From assembly GCA_014925825.1 (NCBI GenBank), contig JACGCK010000202.1, positions 1 through 64,000 on the forward strand: a DNA stretch of 64,000 nt. The letters run 5' to 3'. This DNA comes from Pholiota molesta (taxonomy: Eukaryota > Basidiomycota > Agaricomycetes > Agaricales > Strophariaceae). Made by a program: the position numbers and the translations under genes. This document shows positions 1-10,087 of this stretch, one piece after another. Below the pieces are notes generated by a model. That model searched no databases, had not been told where the DNA came from, and saw only the letters and a list, made by a program, of their open reading frames with translations. Each line of letters starts with the position of its first letter. Positions within the stretch are counted from its first letter, which is position 1.

Positions 1-1000
1 CGGTGTGACCCCGCTTTGTGGATAAACTGCCCTGATGACTTTTGAATAAGCTTGTCCACGTCCGACGGTTCAGGCCAGACCGCCAGAACGAGGTTACGGT
101 ATGGATGCCCGGTGCGGATCTCCTGGAATGAGTCCTCGAGGAACAAGCGGATATCATCATCTGGTTTGAAAGAATCATCCAGGACGAGCGAGCGCCATAG
201 CCCAGCAAGCGGAGGCAAATTGAAAGTGACGGTGAGGTGTTGTTCCGGTCGACTGGCAATGAGGAAGATGATAGGGAGATTTTTATTCCGAAGCATGTTT
301 GTGAGTGCTCTGAGGATCATGCTCTGCATGCGTGGGTCGTCGCATTCGTCCAATCCATCGATGAGGACGAGGCGAACCCAAGGGTTCGCATCGTTGAAGA
401 ACCCTGAGGCGGTAAGAGCTTTGAGCGGGTCGATGATGAGAGACTGGAGCTGGGTGGCGATGGATTTGTCGAAAATGTGGGGATCGCGTTCGATGACGCT
501 CTCGAGATATGGCTTGATTTCGGGGATGGTCATGGCAATCTGATAGGCGATGGTCGCAACCAGCGGTTTGAACGTGTTCCTCGTTGGATCGGATCGACCA
601 AAGAAGAAGCTCGCAAGGAGGAGCTTTCTCTTGGTACAGTATTCAGCAAGCGTTTGGAGGATGGCTGACTTTCCTGCTCCAGCGGGACCGTAGAGCCAGA
701 GAATGAGCGCTTCAGCGTCATTGTGTCCGAAGATCCATCCCATTAAATATTCGAGGATGGCGACACGAGTGTTCGGGTGGCATTTGGGTGGGTCAAAGCG
801 GGCGCTAGAGTTGTGGAAGGCGCTGGGAGCGCATGCCTTCTGTAGTTCTTGGGATGCTGTTCATAGTTATATAAGTAAAATGTCGTCGTGTTAATGTATA
901 TCCGAGTGACAAGGCTTGCCAATGTCATCATACCTAAGTTCCCGACGCTGGCAACAAAATTCCCCCCTGTTATTGCAATGTTGCGACTATGGGCAAACAT
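1..1000 (-). CDS. NACHT NTPase (NLR-like), 5' part, runs off left edge
   Basis: N-terminal part of a fungal NLR-like STAND NTPase, a family linked to non-self recognition and regulated cell death. A short first exon (934-1000) starts MFAHSRNIAITGGNF. A 77-nt intron (857-933, gtatga..cag) leads to exon 2, which stays open to base 1; the phases 1+2 match. Exon 2 shows the pre-NACHT motif FHNSSARFDPPKCHPNTR, then P-loop GPAGAGKS, FFFGRSDPTRNT, Walker B LVLIDGLDECDD and the sensor-like IFLIASRPEQH. It is closely related to the copies at 15.0-17.6 and 28.5-31.1 kb. The last codons at the edge (after KSSGQFI) diverge from both copies, so the break may lie at the window border. An in-frame ATG at 1066 is a less likely start because the other copies begin at the equivalent of 1000. 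Confidence 0.85.
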
Positions 1001-1493
1001 ATTGTGCGCGCAACGAATGTAGACGTGGTTCAGTGCGGAGATGCGCTTGTTTCCAGCTTCGTGCATATTTTACTGTTCTCAATGCTATGCGTTATCGTAC
1101 AGCCTTCCCAAGTTAAACCTATACATACACTATAATTAAATAAGCACAGCAGGTACTATTACATAACTGGAAGCTCAGTTTATGTTTATAAAAGGCCAAG
1201 CTATATTATTCACATCACAATACAACTATAGAGTTGTTGTAGAGCTACTTAATATTTTGCCCGTATCTCTGAGGACTTGGGGTAGGCCGCTATGAAAAGG
1301 ATGTCAACGCAAGTGCTGAGCAAGTAGAACCTATCTTCTATTCGTATTCATAAGAATAGTAAACAGAATACACATAGCACTGCCTCGATACGAAGCTGTG
1401 GCGACATGCAGTGAGCGAGCCACTGAGAGTGGCATGGTCATCCGCATTAGATCCGTCGGCGTCCAAGATGGCGAAACACTCGATCGATAGGTC
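1001..1493. other. Upstream region of the NLR copy, no gene seen
   Basis: No open frame resembles a protein and no repeat was recognised. It is the 5' flank of the minus-strand NLR gene. Confidence 0.4.
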
Positions 1494-1824
1494 ACACGGC
1501 GGACATTCAACTGTCAGGTCGTGCCGAGACTTGCGCTGTTAGGTTATTGTTAGTTAGGCGTTAGGTAATAAGTAAGGTAATACTAGTATAGATATTCTAG
1601 TCACGGTATCTGCTGTCACTCTATGCCACATTAGATTTGTTAAGGCCTGCCTATACAACAGTCCATACAACCATTACATTTGTTGATACACGGGAATGTG
1701 ACAACTGTGTTTGTGACAGAAACATCCATACTAGTATTAACCTCGCTACATACCTAACAAGTAACTAACAATAACCTAACAGCGCAAGTCTCGGCACGAC
1801 CTGACAGTTGAATGTCTGCCGTGT
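1494..1824. repeat. Palindromic (foldback/MITE-like) element
   Basis: Two arms of about 95 bp (1494-1589 and 1729-1824) are near-perfect inverted copies. Both contain gacattcaactgtcaggtc and gagacttgcgctgttaggtt, and they flank a spacer of about 140 bp. The arms end at acacggc on the left and gccgtgt on the right. No coding potential lies inside. Long inverted arms with a small spacer fit a foldback or MITE-type DNA element. I could not define a target-site duplication, so the true ends may lie slightly further out. Confidence 0.7.
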
Positions 1825-1939
1825 CAGCGACGGAGTTTCAGCGATAGTACGCTGCGTGAGTGACGTCAGGGTACTGTTTCGGAAAGAGACTTCGACGTTC
1901 CAAAAGCTACTCTTTACAGGTTGTCAATCACGATGCGAG

Positions 1940-2881
1940 TAGTGCTTGGAAGTCCGGTCTCAAGACTGGAAAAAAACCGGGACTGGACCGGAACTGAACC
2001 GGAAATGACCGGAAAATTGATGGACCGGAAAAGACCGAGACCGCGGTCCGGTCCACGGTCCAACAGGTTTGAAAAAACAGATGGACCGATCAAAAACCGG
2101 TCTGGACCGGTCCCAACCGGTCTTTGGCCGTGAAAATTTGTAGGCTAGTAAAACGTTAAAATTCCTTTCGAACGATGCCCAGATCATATTTTTAGCATAA
2201 GAATTGACAAAGTTATTAATAGTTTCGTTTGAGTAATTACTTTGGGCGTCTAAAAACGCTTTTAGCCGCAGTGCAAACGTTAATGGGTCGTACCTTTCGC
2301 AAACTTAAACATAAATAGAGAACATATAGATCTACAGGATGCAATTTAAACCTTAATATTTAAAAAACATTTGGTTGAGCTATAGCAATATCAATGTTTT
2401 CTACTCTTTTTGATTACTTCAAAGACGCTTTTGCCTATGCTTCGTTCAGTATAGACATCGCCCTTTCGCAAATTGGGATACAGTTAGATATAAAAATTAC
2501 CCTTTTAACAAGCATAGAATCATAATATATGGTGAAGAATTGACTGAGATATCACAAAATGCGCTCAACCACTGCATTAGCTAGTATTTTAATTGTTTCT
2601 CACTCAATTCTCCACCGATTTTCATATTTTTTGAAGGACTACATACTACATAGAGTATTCTACCTAACTATTACCGGTCTGGACCGGTCTCTGACCGGTT
2701 GAGACCGGTTTGGACCGTAACCGGTCATAACCGGTCTTTGAACCGATTGAGACCGCAAAAGACCGGTTCAAGTCGGTCCAGTCCGGTTTTTTGCGGTCTT
2801 CGAAAACTGGTAGACCGGTCTCGGTCTCGGTCTTGCCAAATATGGGCAAAAAACCGGACTGGACCGGACTTTCAAGCACTA
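1940..2881. mobile_element. Non-autonomous hAT-superfamily element 1
   Basis: This 942-bp element is bounded by an exact 8-bp target-site duplication, gatgcgag, at 1932-1939 and 2882-2889. The ends are inverted repeats: tagtgcttggaagtccggtc on the left and, reverse-complemented, tagtgcttgaaagtccggtc on the right, one mismatch in 20. Subterminal regions (1950-2130 and 2670-2870) are packed with short GACCGG/CCGGTC repeats in both orientations, as expected for transposase-binding sites. The interior is AT-rich and has no transposase frame. The 8-bp duplication and a TAGTG start are hallmarks of hAT elements. It would need a transposase supplied from elsewhere. Confidence 0.92.
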
Positions 2882-3095
2882 GATGCGAGTCGACTGGGCA
2901 GCGCCGGTATTGGAATTCTCCGAGGCAACGACATGCGGTACGGCAATTAATGATACACACATTGACATACAATTCAAGAGCCGGGCTGGGTTGTACGCTT
3001 CAACGCTTCGATCGTTTGTAGTTTGTAGGTCTGCATAAATAGGGAAAGCGGGAAAAGACAATAAGGTGATAATGGGGGGGGAAGGGGGTAGGTAC

Positions 3096-3220
3096 CTTGA
3101 TGAGCCAGATGTGCCCGTTGCCCTGGTCGAGCATAAGCTGCTCATCGGGGGGTCCGGCTGCGCGTCGTCGTCGTGCGCGGTCTCCGCGTCGAAGGGCTTT
3201 TTCTCTTCCTCGACTTCCAT
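3096..3220 (-). pseudogene. Orphan first exon resembling TFIIF beta subunit (Tfg2/RAP30)
   Basis: Starting at the ATG at 3218-3220 the frame reads MEVEEEKKPFDAE and then an acidic run. It reaches DEQLMLDQGNGHIWLIK only after a shift at a run of six C (plus-strand GGGGGG near 3146-3151), as if one base were lost. A GTACCT donor follows directly at 3095. The WLIK/WLVK motif after an acidic leader is how TFIIF-beta homologues begin. The next residues expected in the family, VPK..L...W, cannot be found downstream; after about 200 bp the hAT element begins. I read it as an isolated, frameshifted 5' exon. Assignment rests on this short motif only. Confidence 0.45.
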
Positions 3221-3678
3221 CTCAGAAATTCGATTCCGTACGCTACATGAGCTGTGGGTGTTCGGCGGTGGTGTGGAGGGATTGGGCGGCACAATAAACA
3301 CCAGTCACCCTCGAAGCGGAGATTGAAATGGGCACGGCATTTGCGGCATCCCGCCGCGGGCAGCGACAAGCGCTCAATGCATGCTCACCGAGTCAACAAC
3401 GGTAGACGGCCGTGCTTATCTTCCAATGAAATACACCAATGAGCGGGAAGAGCGCATCAGAGTCGTAGGATACAGGATCCAACGAGAACGAAAATCTTTG
3501 ATTCGGCATACACAGCTTGGGGCATGTCGGCGTTGCAAGGCGCTGAGCAGCTAAAATGATAGAAAGATCTTGGAAGCAAAGGGAAGGTCTCGATGTCTGA
3601 TGATTGTTACGGAAAGCTAGCGGGTACCTTTGTAACGCTTTCTAAGCAGTAAGCATAGAATTTAACGCTAGACCGTAT
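3221..3678. other. Spacer between the orphan exon and hAT element 2
   Basis: No protein-like frame or repeat was recognised. It could include the former promoter of the orphan exon. Confidence 0.3.
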
Positions 3679-3686
3679 ATTCTTCC

Positions 3687-4911
3687 TAGTGTTGTGAAGG
3701 CTCGGGCTTTGCAGAAAAGCCCGGGCTTGGGCCCGGCTTAGAGGGCTCAGGCTTGGTGAAATCTCAGGCCAGGCCCAAAGCCCGCAATAGGGCTTGGCCT
3801 GGCCTGGCTTGGGCCTGAGCCCGGGCTTTGGGTCTATTTTTAGAACCCTGCCTGGGATGCCACCTGAGCGTCTTCACGCCGCAGGGACTGCAATATGTGC
3901 AGTAACCTTTGCGCGAGAAGACGGTACGGTAAATCCGAGGCACCCATGGCACTCTCGGATCCGCCTTGATGTGCACGGGTATCCTGCATGAATCCCCCCG
4001 CGGCGGTCGTACGCGTCGAAGCCGTCGCTGTCGTCGTACTCGCCACCATGGCCGTGCTGTCCACTAGGTTGTCGTTGTCGTTGTCTTTCCGTCCATAGCC
4101 GCGTCCGTGTAGTCGTCGGCGACCGACACGAGCTCCCAGAGCTCCAAACTGGCGGCCAATTGGGCGGGGCCTGAGCTGCTGATGTGTGCACACTGCGATA
4201 GTGGCAATGACGGCCGTCGGCAGATTGGCCATGTTCGTCGCGATGCTGGCCGTCGCGGTACTGGCCAGCCGTCGTCGGGGGGCATGACCTCCACCTGCTC
4301 CAGTACAACGGCTTCGGGAAGGACTTCGCGAAGGCGCACAGGACGTCGCCCGACGCGCTCGCGCTGCTCGTGAAGTAGCTCGCGTGGCACAAGATGCACG
4401 GGCGGCCGGCGATGGACGGTGGGGGTGATGTGGCGGGAATTGTCGCGGCATGACGTGGCGGGCGTCGTCGCAGCACGACGTGGCGCTCGGTGGTGGCAAT
4501 TGCTGCAACTGGGGAGGAAGAGGGCGGTCAGAGGAGGGTGTATGGGACAGCAGCTGTGACGCACCTTTCGGATCTCCCGCTACACGGGTCTTCCCATGGT
4601 CTTCCATCTCCTGATACCCTTCGTCGTCATTAGGGAGGTGGCTCGAGGGCGCGGATGTTAGCGTAGGGTGCGCAGTTACCAGTATGGTGGGTGGAAGCGA
4701 ACATCGAATGTCAAAATTCGACGTTCAACATGGAATTCAAGCTCCGACTGAAGTGTCAAAAGCCGGGGCCTGGGCCGCGGGCTCGGGCTTTCAAATATTT
4801 CGAGCCAGGCCCTAGGCCGCCTCAAGCCCTGTCGCAGGCCCGGCTTGGCCCGGCCTGAGCGGGCCCGGTACCCGGGCCTAGGGCTTCCAAGCCCGAGCCG
4901 TCACATCACTA
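3687..4911. mobile_element. Non-autonomous hAT-superfamily element 2 with captured DNA
   Basis: This 1,225-bp element is flanked by an exact 8-bp duplication, attcttcc, at 3679-3686 and 4912-4919. Terminal inverted repeats are tagtgttgtgaaggctcggg on the left against tagtgatgtgacggctcggg on the right after reverse complement. Subterminal zones (3700-3840 and 4755-4900) are dense in short GGCCTGGCC/GGGCTTG-type repeats in both directions. The GC-rich core (about 3850-4620) is unlike the repeats. It has long but low-complexity frames on both strands and includes a stretch resembling a host gene (see 4286-4411). No transposase was found. TIR start and TSD length match element 1 at 1940-2881, but the TIR sequence differs, so it is a separate family. 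Confidence 0.92.
4286..4411 (+). pseudogene. Carnitine acyltransferase-like fragment inside hAT element 2
   Basis: One frame reads DLHLLQYNGFGKDFAK, then TSPDALALLVK, a TAG stop at 4376-4378, and LAWHKMHGRPA. Choline/carnitine acyltransferases have DL....F..FGKDF.K..K.SPDAF.QMALQLAYYR at this place. The TAG falls where the family has a conserved Gln, a one-base CAG to TAG change. This suggests a piece of an acetyl- or acyl-carnitine transferase gene was picked up by the element and then decayed. Only about 40 codons support the match, so another origin is possible. Confidence 0.5.
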
Positions 4912-4919
4912 ATTCTTCC

Positions 4920-5626
4920 AGACTTGAGAAAGGTTGATGAAAGGCCACTTACCTGAATCAATCACTGCTAGACATCTACTTTCAAATATATTTCAAACAA
5001 CAGCGCAATATTCCTTTATAAAGCTTTAAGTATAATCTCACTACTTCAAAAGTGCCTATGAAGTCATCGAGGAACAGGAAGATAGTTCCAGTCCCTCAAG
5101 CACATTGATGAACGAGCACACCAAGGTACCATCATGCACCTTGGTAAGTATGTAACCTGGGTCACTATCGTACAATCATACAACTGTCATCATGAGCGGA
5201 TCTGCACAGACTAAATGTCATGTTCAATTTTAGGAGCGGCAGGTGCTAAGGGATTCAGAAGACCTACTGATTCTGTTCAACGTAAAGACATGTATTCACA
5301 CCAACTGTAATTACTCACCAAGGAACCGTGTGAGCGAAAGATATAAACAGCGTTCTGTTGAGCGCCTACGGAGTATAATGTACCAATTTCCCTGGGTATC
5401 TCACGATGAACAGTGCATCACGCATCGGCGCTGCGACTGTATCCTGTCGACAGTCACTGGCATATCGCGCCTTCCATTCTAGCCGCTCGCACACCTCGAC
5501 TTCTGAGATATTCCCTTGCGCTTCAGCTAGCAACCTTTGTATTAGGACAACGTTTAAATATCGCCAGACTTCCGCCTGATCTCTATAACATTCGACACTC
5601 ACACCCCGAAGTTTCTTCCGGAAGAA
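4920..5626. other. Intergenic, no feature recognised
   Basis: The stretch contains only short unrelated frames. The last part is the 5' flank of the membrane-protein gene starting at 5627. Confidence 0.35.
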
Positions 5627-6865
5627 ATGGAGGCAAAATCGAACTCCAGCGTTCCCCAAAATGCCTGCGACATGCTATACTCCGACTGGTACGACCCCTC
5701 GTGGAACTGCATCCCGCAGCCGCCATACAACCAGGAGCTAATGTACACCATCCTCATCGCCACCGCTGCCTGGTGCCTCGTCCTCGTGCTCGCCGTGCTC
5801 GCCTTCCGCGCCGTATCCCGCGGGAGGAGCAGCAGCAGCAGCGTGTACTCGCCGCGGATGCAGCGCATCCTGCTTGGATACATCGCGGTGATGACGCTGT
5901 TCAGCACGGGCGCGCTGGTGCAGAACGTGATATACGTGCAGAATCTCTTGTTTTCGAGCTACGATATTGATTCCAAGAGCGCGGAGTTGGGAGCGCTCAT
6001 CTACACCGCCGTTTCTATCACGCTCCCGTTTGCGGTCTCTGGCGCGGATGGGCTCATGGTAGGCCACCTGTTTCTAATGGGATATACATTCCTGCTTATT
6101 ATGCACATAGGCGTGGCGCTGTTGGGTCCTTTATCAGGGCGTCCGTCGCCCCCTTCGAGTCTCCGTCTGCTGCATTTTAACATTCCTGATAATATGCTCC
6201 CTCGGTACGTGTGTATCGCATCTAAGAGAAGGCGCTCTATAACATATCACTCACCCATGCTACCAGCATCCGCCGCCCTGACACTCATCCTCCCAAATGG
6301 CAACTTCGCGCCAGCAACACCCCTACTAGCAGTGACTACCACCGTGAACCTCGTCTTCTCCGCGCTCATCGTCTCGCGCCTGCTCTACCACGAACGGTGC
6401 CTGCAGACCCTCCTGGGCGTGCAGGAGAAGGGAACATCGCCAGTCCGGCGCGTGATCGCGATGTGCGTCGAGTCGTGCGCGCTGATCGTCGTGTTCAGCG
6501 TGTGCGCGCTGGGCATGGGGTGGTCGCTGAATGACACGGTGTGGAATCTGTCGACGGTGCCGCTGACGCTGCTGCCCCACATCTGCGTACGTGCCTTCGA
6601 ATAGGATTCCTCTACTGTATGTATTGTATTGAATGAGTGTCCTGGGATGCAGGTGATCTCGCCGTTCTTGATTATCATCCGCATGGCCAATGGGCGTGCG
6701 CCGGCGACGACCCAGCTGCCGTCGTCGATGGAATGCGACGATGTGGAAGGGAGAAAGCGGAGGCTGTATTCCCTTCGATTTAGTCGCCCGGCGTCGACCT
6801 TGGTCCAAGGAGTGCCACCTTCGTTGTCCGCCAATGCAGCTGACAGGAAGTTGTTGACTGATTAG
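5627..6865 (+). CDS. Multispanning membrane protein, fungal family of unknown function
   Basis: Four exons: 5627-6058, 6111-6204, 6267-6586 and 6653-6865. Phases 0/1/0 are consistent, giving 352 aa. The product has about seven hydrophobic helices. The first is at LMYTILIATAAWCLVLVLAV, followed by a helix pair at about residues 80-105 and 120-140. The family-typical segment ADGLM|AWRCWVLYQG lies across intron 1, and the tail is polar. This layout is common in Agaricomycete membrane proteins of unknown role, which may be receptor-like. Intron 2 starts GTACGT and ends CCAG; intron 3 spans 6587-6652. A homologue of its first 110 residues, broken off, lies at 59565. Function cannot be stated. Confidence 0.85.
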
Positions 6866-7948
6866 GAGGGCGTCGAGGGTTGAGGGCTTTGCACGAGATT
6901 CTTGAATTTATGTATTCCGCGTTTTACACAGATAAGTGAGTGTGCGCTGTAAACCAGCTAGTTTTACTGTCCCTTTTTTTGGGCAGGTAGCGCGGTCAGG
7001 TTGGTGGTTGGAATTCTTTCTAGACATGTTATTTTCTTTATGAAATGACATCATCTGTTGCATTTTTTGGATGAAAGTCTCTCAAATAAATCCATCTCGA
7101 GGCAATGGCTGCTGGCAAAAGGCTATAGCATATTATAGATCACGAGCTTTAGAAGCTGTACAAACGTCTAGACAGATGATCCATACCGGCCATCGACGGT
7201 ATAACGAATCCGGTAAACTTTCCCATGTGCACCTGGCTACAAGAATCCTGTTTTCAGGATATAATTCTGCTTTATATCGGTAAATTCTGTGTCTCTTGCA
7301 TGAATCGTAAGAGTAGTGGCGAGTTCTGTATGTAGAGCGCACTGTTATGAGGTATACTTATGTGTCTGGTCCTTGATTGAGTGACTGGGCTTCTAGTATT
7401 TATAAGTCTTTGCGTCGAATGAGAAACAGAACCTTCGTGTGAACATTACTTGCATTTCTGTTGACTTGCCTCCAAGAAGCGCGAAAGAATGTTCATATTG
7501 TGTGCCACGCTGATGTTCATCATGTTCTTTCATTCACATATGATGGTAGACGATGGCAGGCAGAAACCGACACTCCAGCATCGACTGTCATCTGATCATC
7601 AGGAATCATTAGCTGATGCTGATTCGTTCGTATAAGTAGATTGATGTCCTAGTCAACATATGGGGGTGATAAAGTATGGCTTGTAGGTTAAGTTAGCCAC
7701 ATTTTGACGAAGATACCCCCTATGTGTTATCTATAACATTCAGAACAGCCTGTGTACATCAACGAGATGTTCATAAGCCCATTCATCGAGTGGATCATGG
7801 CTGTGGGGAAACTATTTTACTTTTCTACCACCTTCAATCTCTGCGCTATCCAGCGATTCTAATATCTCTTACTGTAACATGTTATCGGTATTTATTTGAT
7901 TAGATTAGTTCGACGCTTGACCCTGATCTTCCATGTTTTCCCACGCAG
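6866..7948. other. Intergenic, no gene recognised
   Basis: About 1 kb with only short unrelated frames. A first exon of the F-box pseudogene that follows may lie near the end of this stretch but could not be placed. Confidence 0.35.
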
Positions 7949-9605
7949 CATGATCGTGACACCAACGACGACGACAGGGTCGCGCCACCTGCTCTCAAAC
8001 TCGACGACTACCTGCTCTGGCGGATCTTCATCACCATCGCCGACTCGGAGGAGGGAATACACAGACTCTACCCATACCACAGCAGCGCTCTTCACACAGT
8101 CCGCCGCGGCTCCCAAGTCTGTCGGCATTGGCACCATGTCCTCCTGGGCTCGCCATCACTATGGGCGTCCGTGGTGAATCTCACGCATTTGCAGCAGAAA
8201 ACGGACCACTGGAGGGACATAGTGCTGCGGCGCGCAGGGAGAGCGTTGTTGACCGTCACCGGCGCCGTTGATGTGGCTCAATTCCTCTTCTTCGTCTTGG
8301 ATATGCATTGGACGAGAATACGGAAGCTCGACGTCGTCGTCTACGACTTTCGCTCCCTCGAAGACGAGAGGTGGAAGGCAATCCAGCAGCCAGCGCCCAA
8401 TCTCGAATCATTCCGCCTCGGATGCGCGCGCGGTACACCCATTGTCCTCCAGGACGCCTCGAGCAACATCCTGTTTGCGGACTATGCCCCGTTGCTACGC
8501 GAGTTCTCCGCTACCCGCATCAACTTCCTGACTTCCCCACCATGGTTTTCGCATGTCCGTGTACTCCATATCTCGTCTTGCTTTACCATGCCCCAACTCC
8601 TCGGCTCTTTAGTGGACGCACGGTTTCTCGAGTGGCTTGATATTCAGAACGGTTTCACCCCTGTGACAGGCGCCGATCCCGATCGCTTTCGTGAATTACC
8701 TACGGTCGTCCTCCCCTGATTATCGAGAATCCAAATTCGTAGCAAGATCACCACCTGCTTAGATTTTCTCGAACAAATTCAGCCGTCTTATGGATGCAGC
8801 CTCGCGTTACAAACCAATGATCCTGCGGACGCTCCTACCGTCTGGGGTCCAACGCTCTTGGATTCGCTACGCTGCGTTATATCTCGCTACGCCAAGGCCT
8901 ACTTCGCCACCCACAGTATCCGCGAGCTTTGCCTAGATGTCGAAAAAGGTCGATTCCAATTCTCTGGGTACGCGGTCAATATTCCCGTCTTCAACTCTCC
9001 CGAATGCCATTACTTCAATATCTGGATCAACAGCAAGACGGGTTTTACGCCCGCCATTATTTCATTATTCCTCGGCTGCCTTGCGTCGTGTTCGTTCACC
9101 ACGGTCACCAGCCTCGTCTTCAAGATGGTCGATATTCTCGGCTTCGAGGTTTCCGATCCCGACTTCCTGAGCTTCATCGCTTCCATCCCAAATGTCGAGG
9201 TGTTGCAGTCCGGTGGCAAGCCGCAAGACCATCGCTCTCTTAAATGGCCTGGCTGATGAAGAAATTCCCCACTCATCGTCATCCTCCATCCCAGCGCCGT
9301 CGTCCAGGGTCGCGCTTCCCTGCTTGAAAACAGTGAAGATCCAAGAGCTCGACCAGATACCCGACAACTTCGAGGGCATCATCACGGACTTCTTCAAGTG
9401 GCGGAAGCACACGGGCGTCTGGATCGCGTCGCTCGAGCTCATGGTTTATGGATATGTGGCGCCCCGCGCGCCGGGTCTGACGTTCCTGGAGGACCTCGTT
9501 CCCGGATTGGAAGTGATTTGGAGGTCGTTGGGCCCTATGATGCGGTACATCTGCGGGGATGGTGAGCCGCATGAGCTTGTGTATTCTGCGTCGAATTCGG
9601 TGTAG
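7949..9605 (+). pseudogene. Decayed F-box/LRR-type protein gene
   Basis: A coding stretch begins after a good acceptor (cccacgcag, 7948). It has an F-box-like start (LDDYLLWRIF, then VCRHWHHVLLGSPSLW) followed by leucine-rich segments, as in Agaricomycete F-box proteins that recruit substrates to SCF ubiquitin ligases. Two lesions break it. A TGA at 8717-8719 sits inside an otherwise continuous frame (LPTVVLP, stop, LSRIQIRSKITTCLDFLEQI). A shift near 9213-9235 moves the frame from VEVLQSGGKP to TIALLNGLADEEI. The last frame ends at 9603-9605. A first exon upstream is expected but was not found. Readthrough or sequencing error is possible but two lesions make decay more likely. Confidence 0.75.
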
Positions 9606-10087
9606 TCGATTATGTGCTTGAGATATCTGTTGCATTGTCAACCATGAATTTTTTTATTGCAATAAACGTCATTGTTATTCTCAAATTTACGTCGCGATCA
9701 AACATATTGGTGTGTTTGCCGCCTCTACTCCCCACTGCCTCCATCGCCCTGCCTCACCAGGCCCTTCAGAGATTACCTTTACAATGAATTTGCATTCTTT
9801 TGGATGTGAAACCGTGTACGAAAATGGAACGTTACGATCGAGAGGAGCAAAGAGTCTTTTTTTATTTATTTTTTTAAACAAGAGATACAGCCCCGATATA
9901 TACGATTTACTTACCTTCTTGTTGAGTGAAAGATTCACCAATTCCCTTGCTAATAAAACTCCTAATTTCACGCGCTATCTCCGATTCTGCAAACAATAAC
10001 ATTGGCGTGACTTGCGGTTTATAATTTATGATGCGAGACAAAATGTTCGCTTCATCTCTCTGACTCCCAAGTCAGTTCTCGTCGACG
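9606..10087. other. Intergenic between F-box genes
   Basis: AT-rich spacer with no recognisable coding. It includes the likely promoter of the F-box gene starting at 10088. Confidence 0.35.

Noticed and set aside
1936..2972. Arg/Pro- and Thr/Gly-rich frames in 1.9-3.0 kb
   Set aside because: They are translations of the GACCGG repeat arrays of hAT element 1.
3840..4607. 255-codon minus-strand frame inside hAT element 2
   Set aside because: Low-complexity Arg/Ser/Thr/Ala composition, several overlapping open frames on both strands as expected from GC-rich DNA, and no motif.
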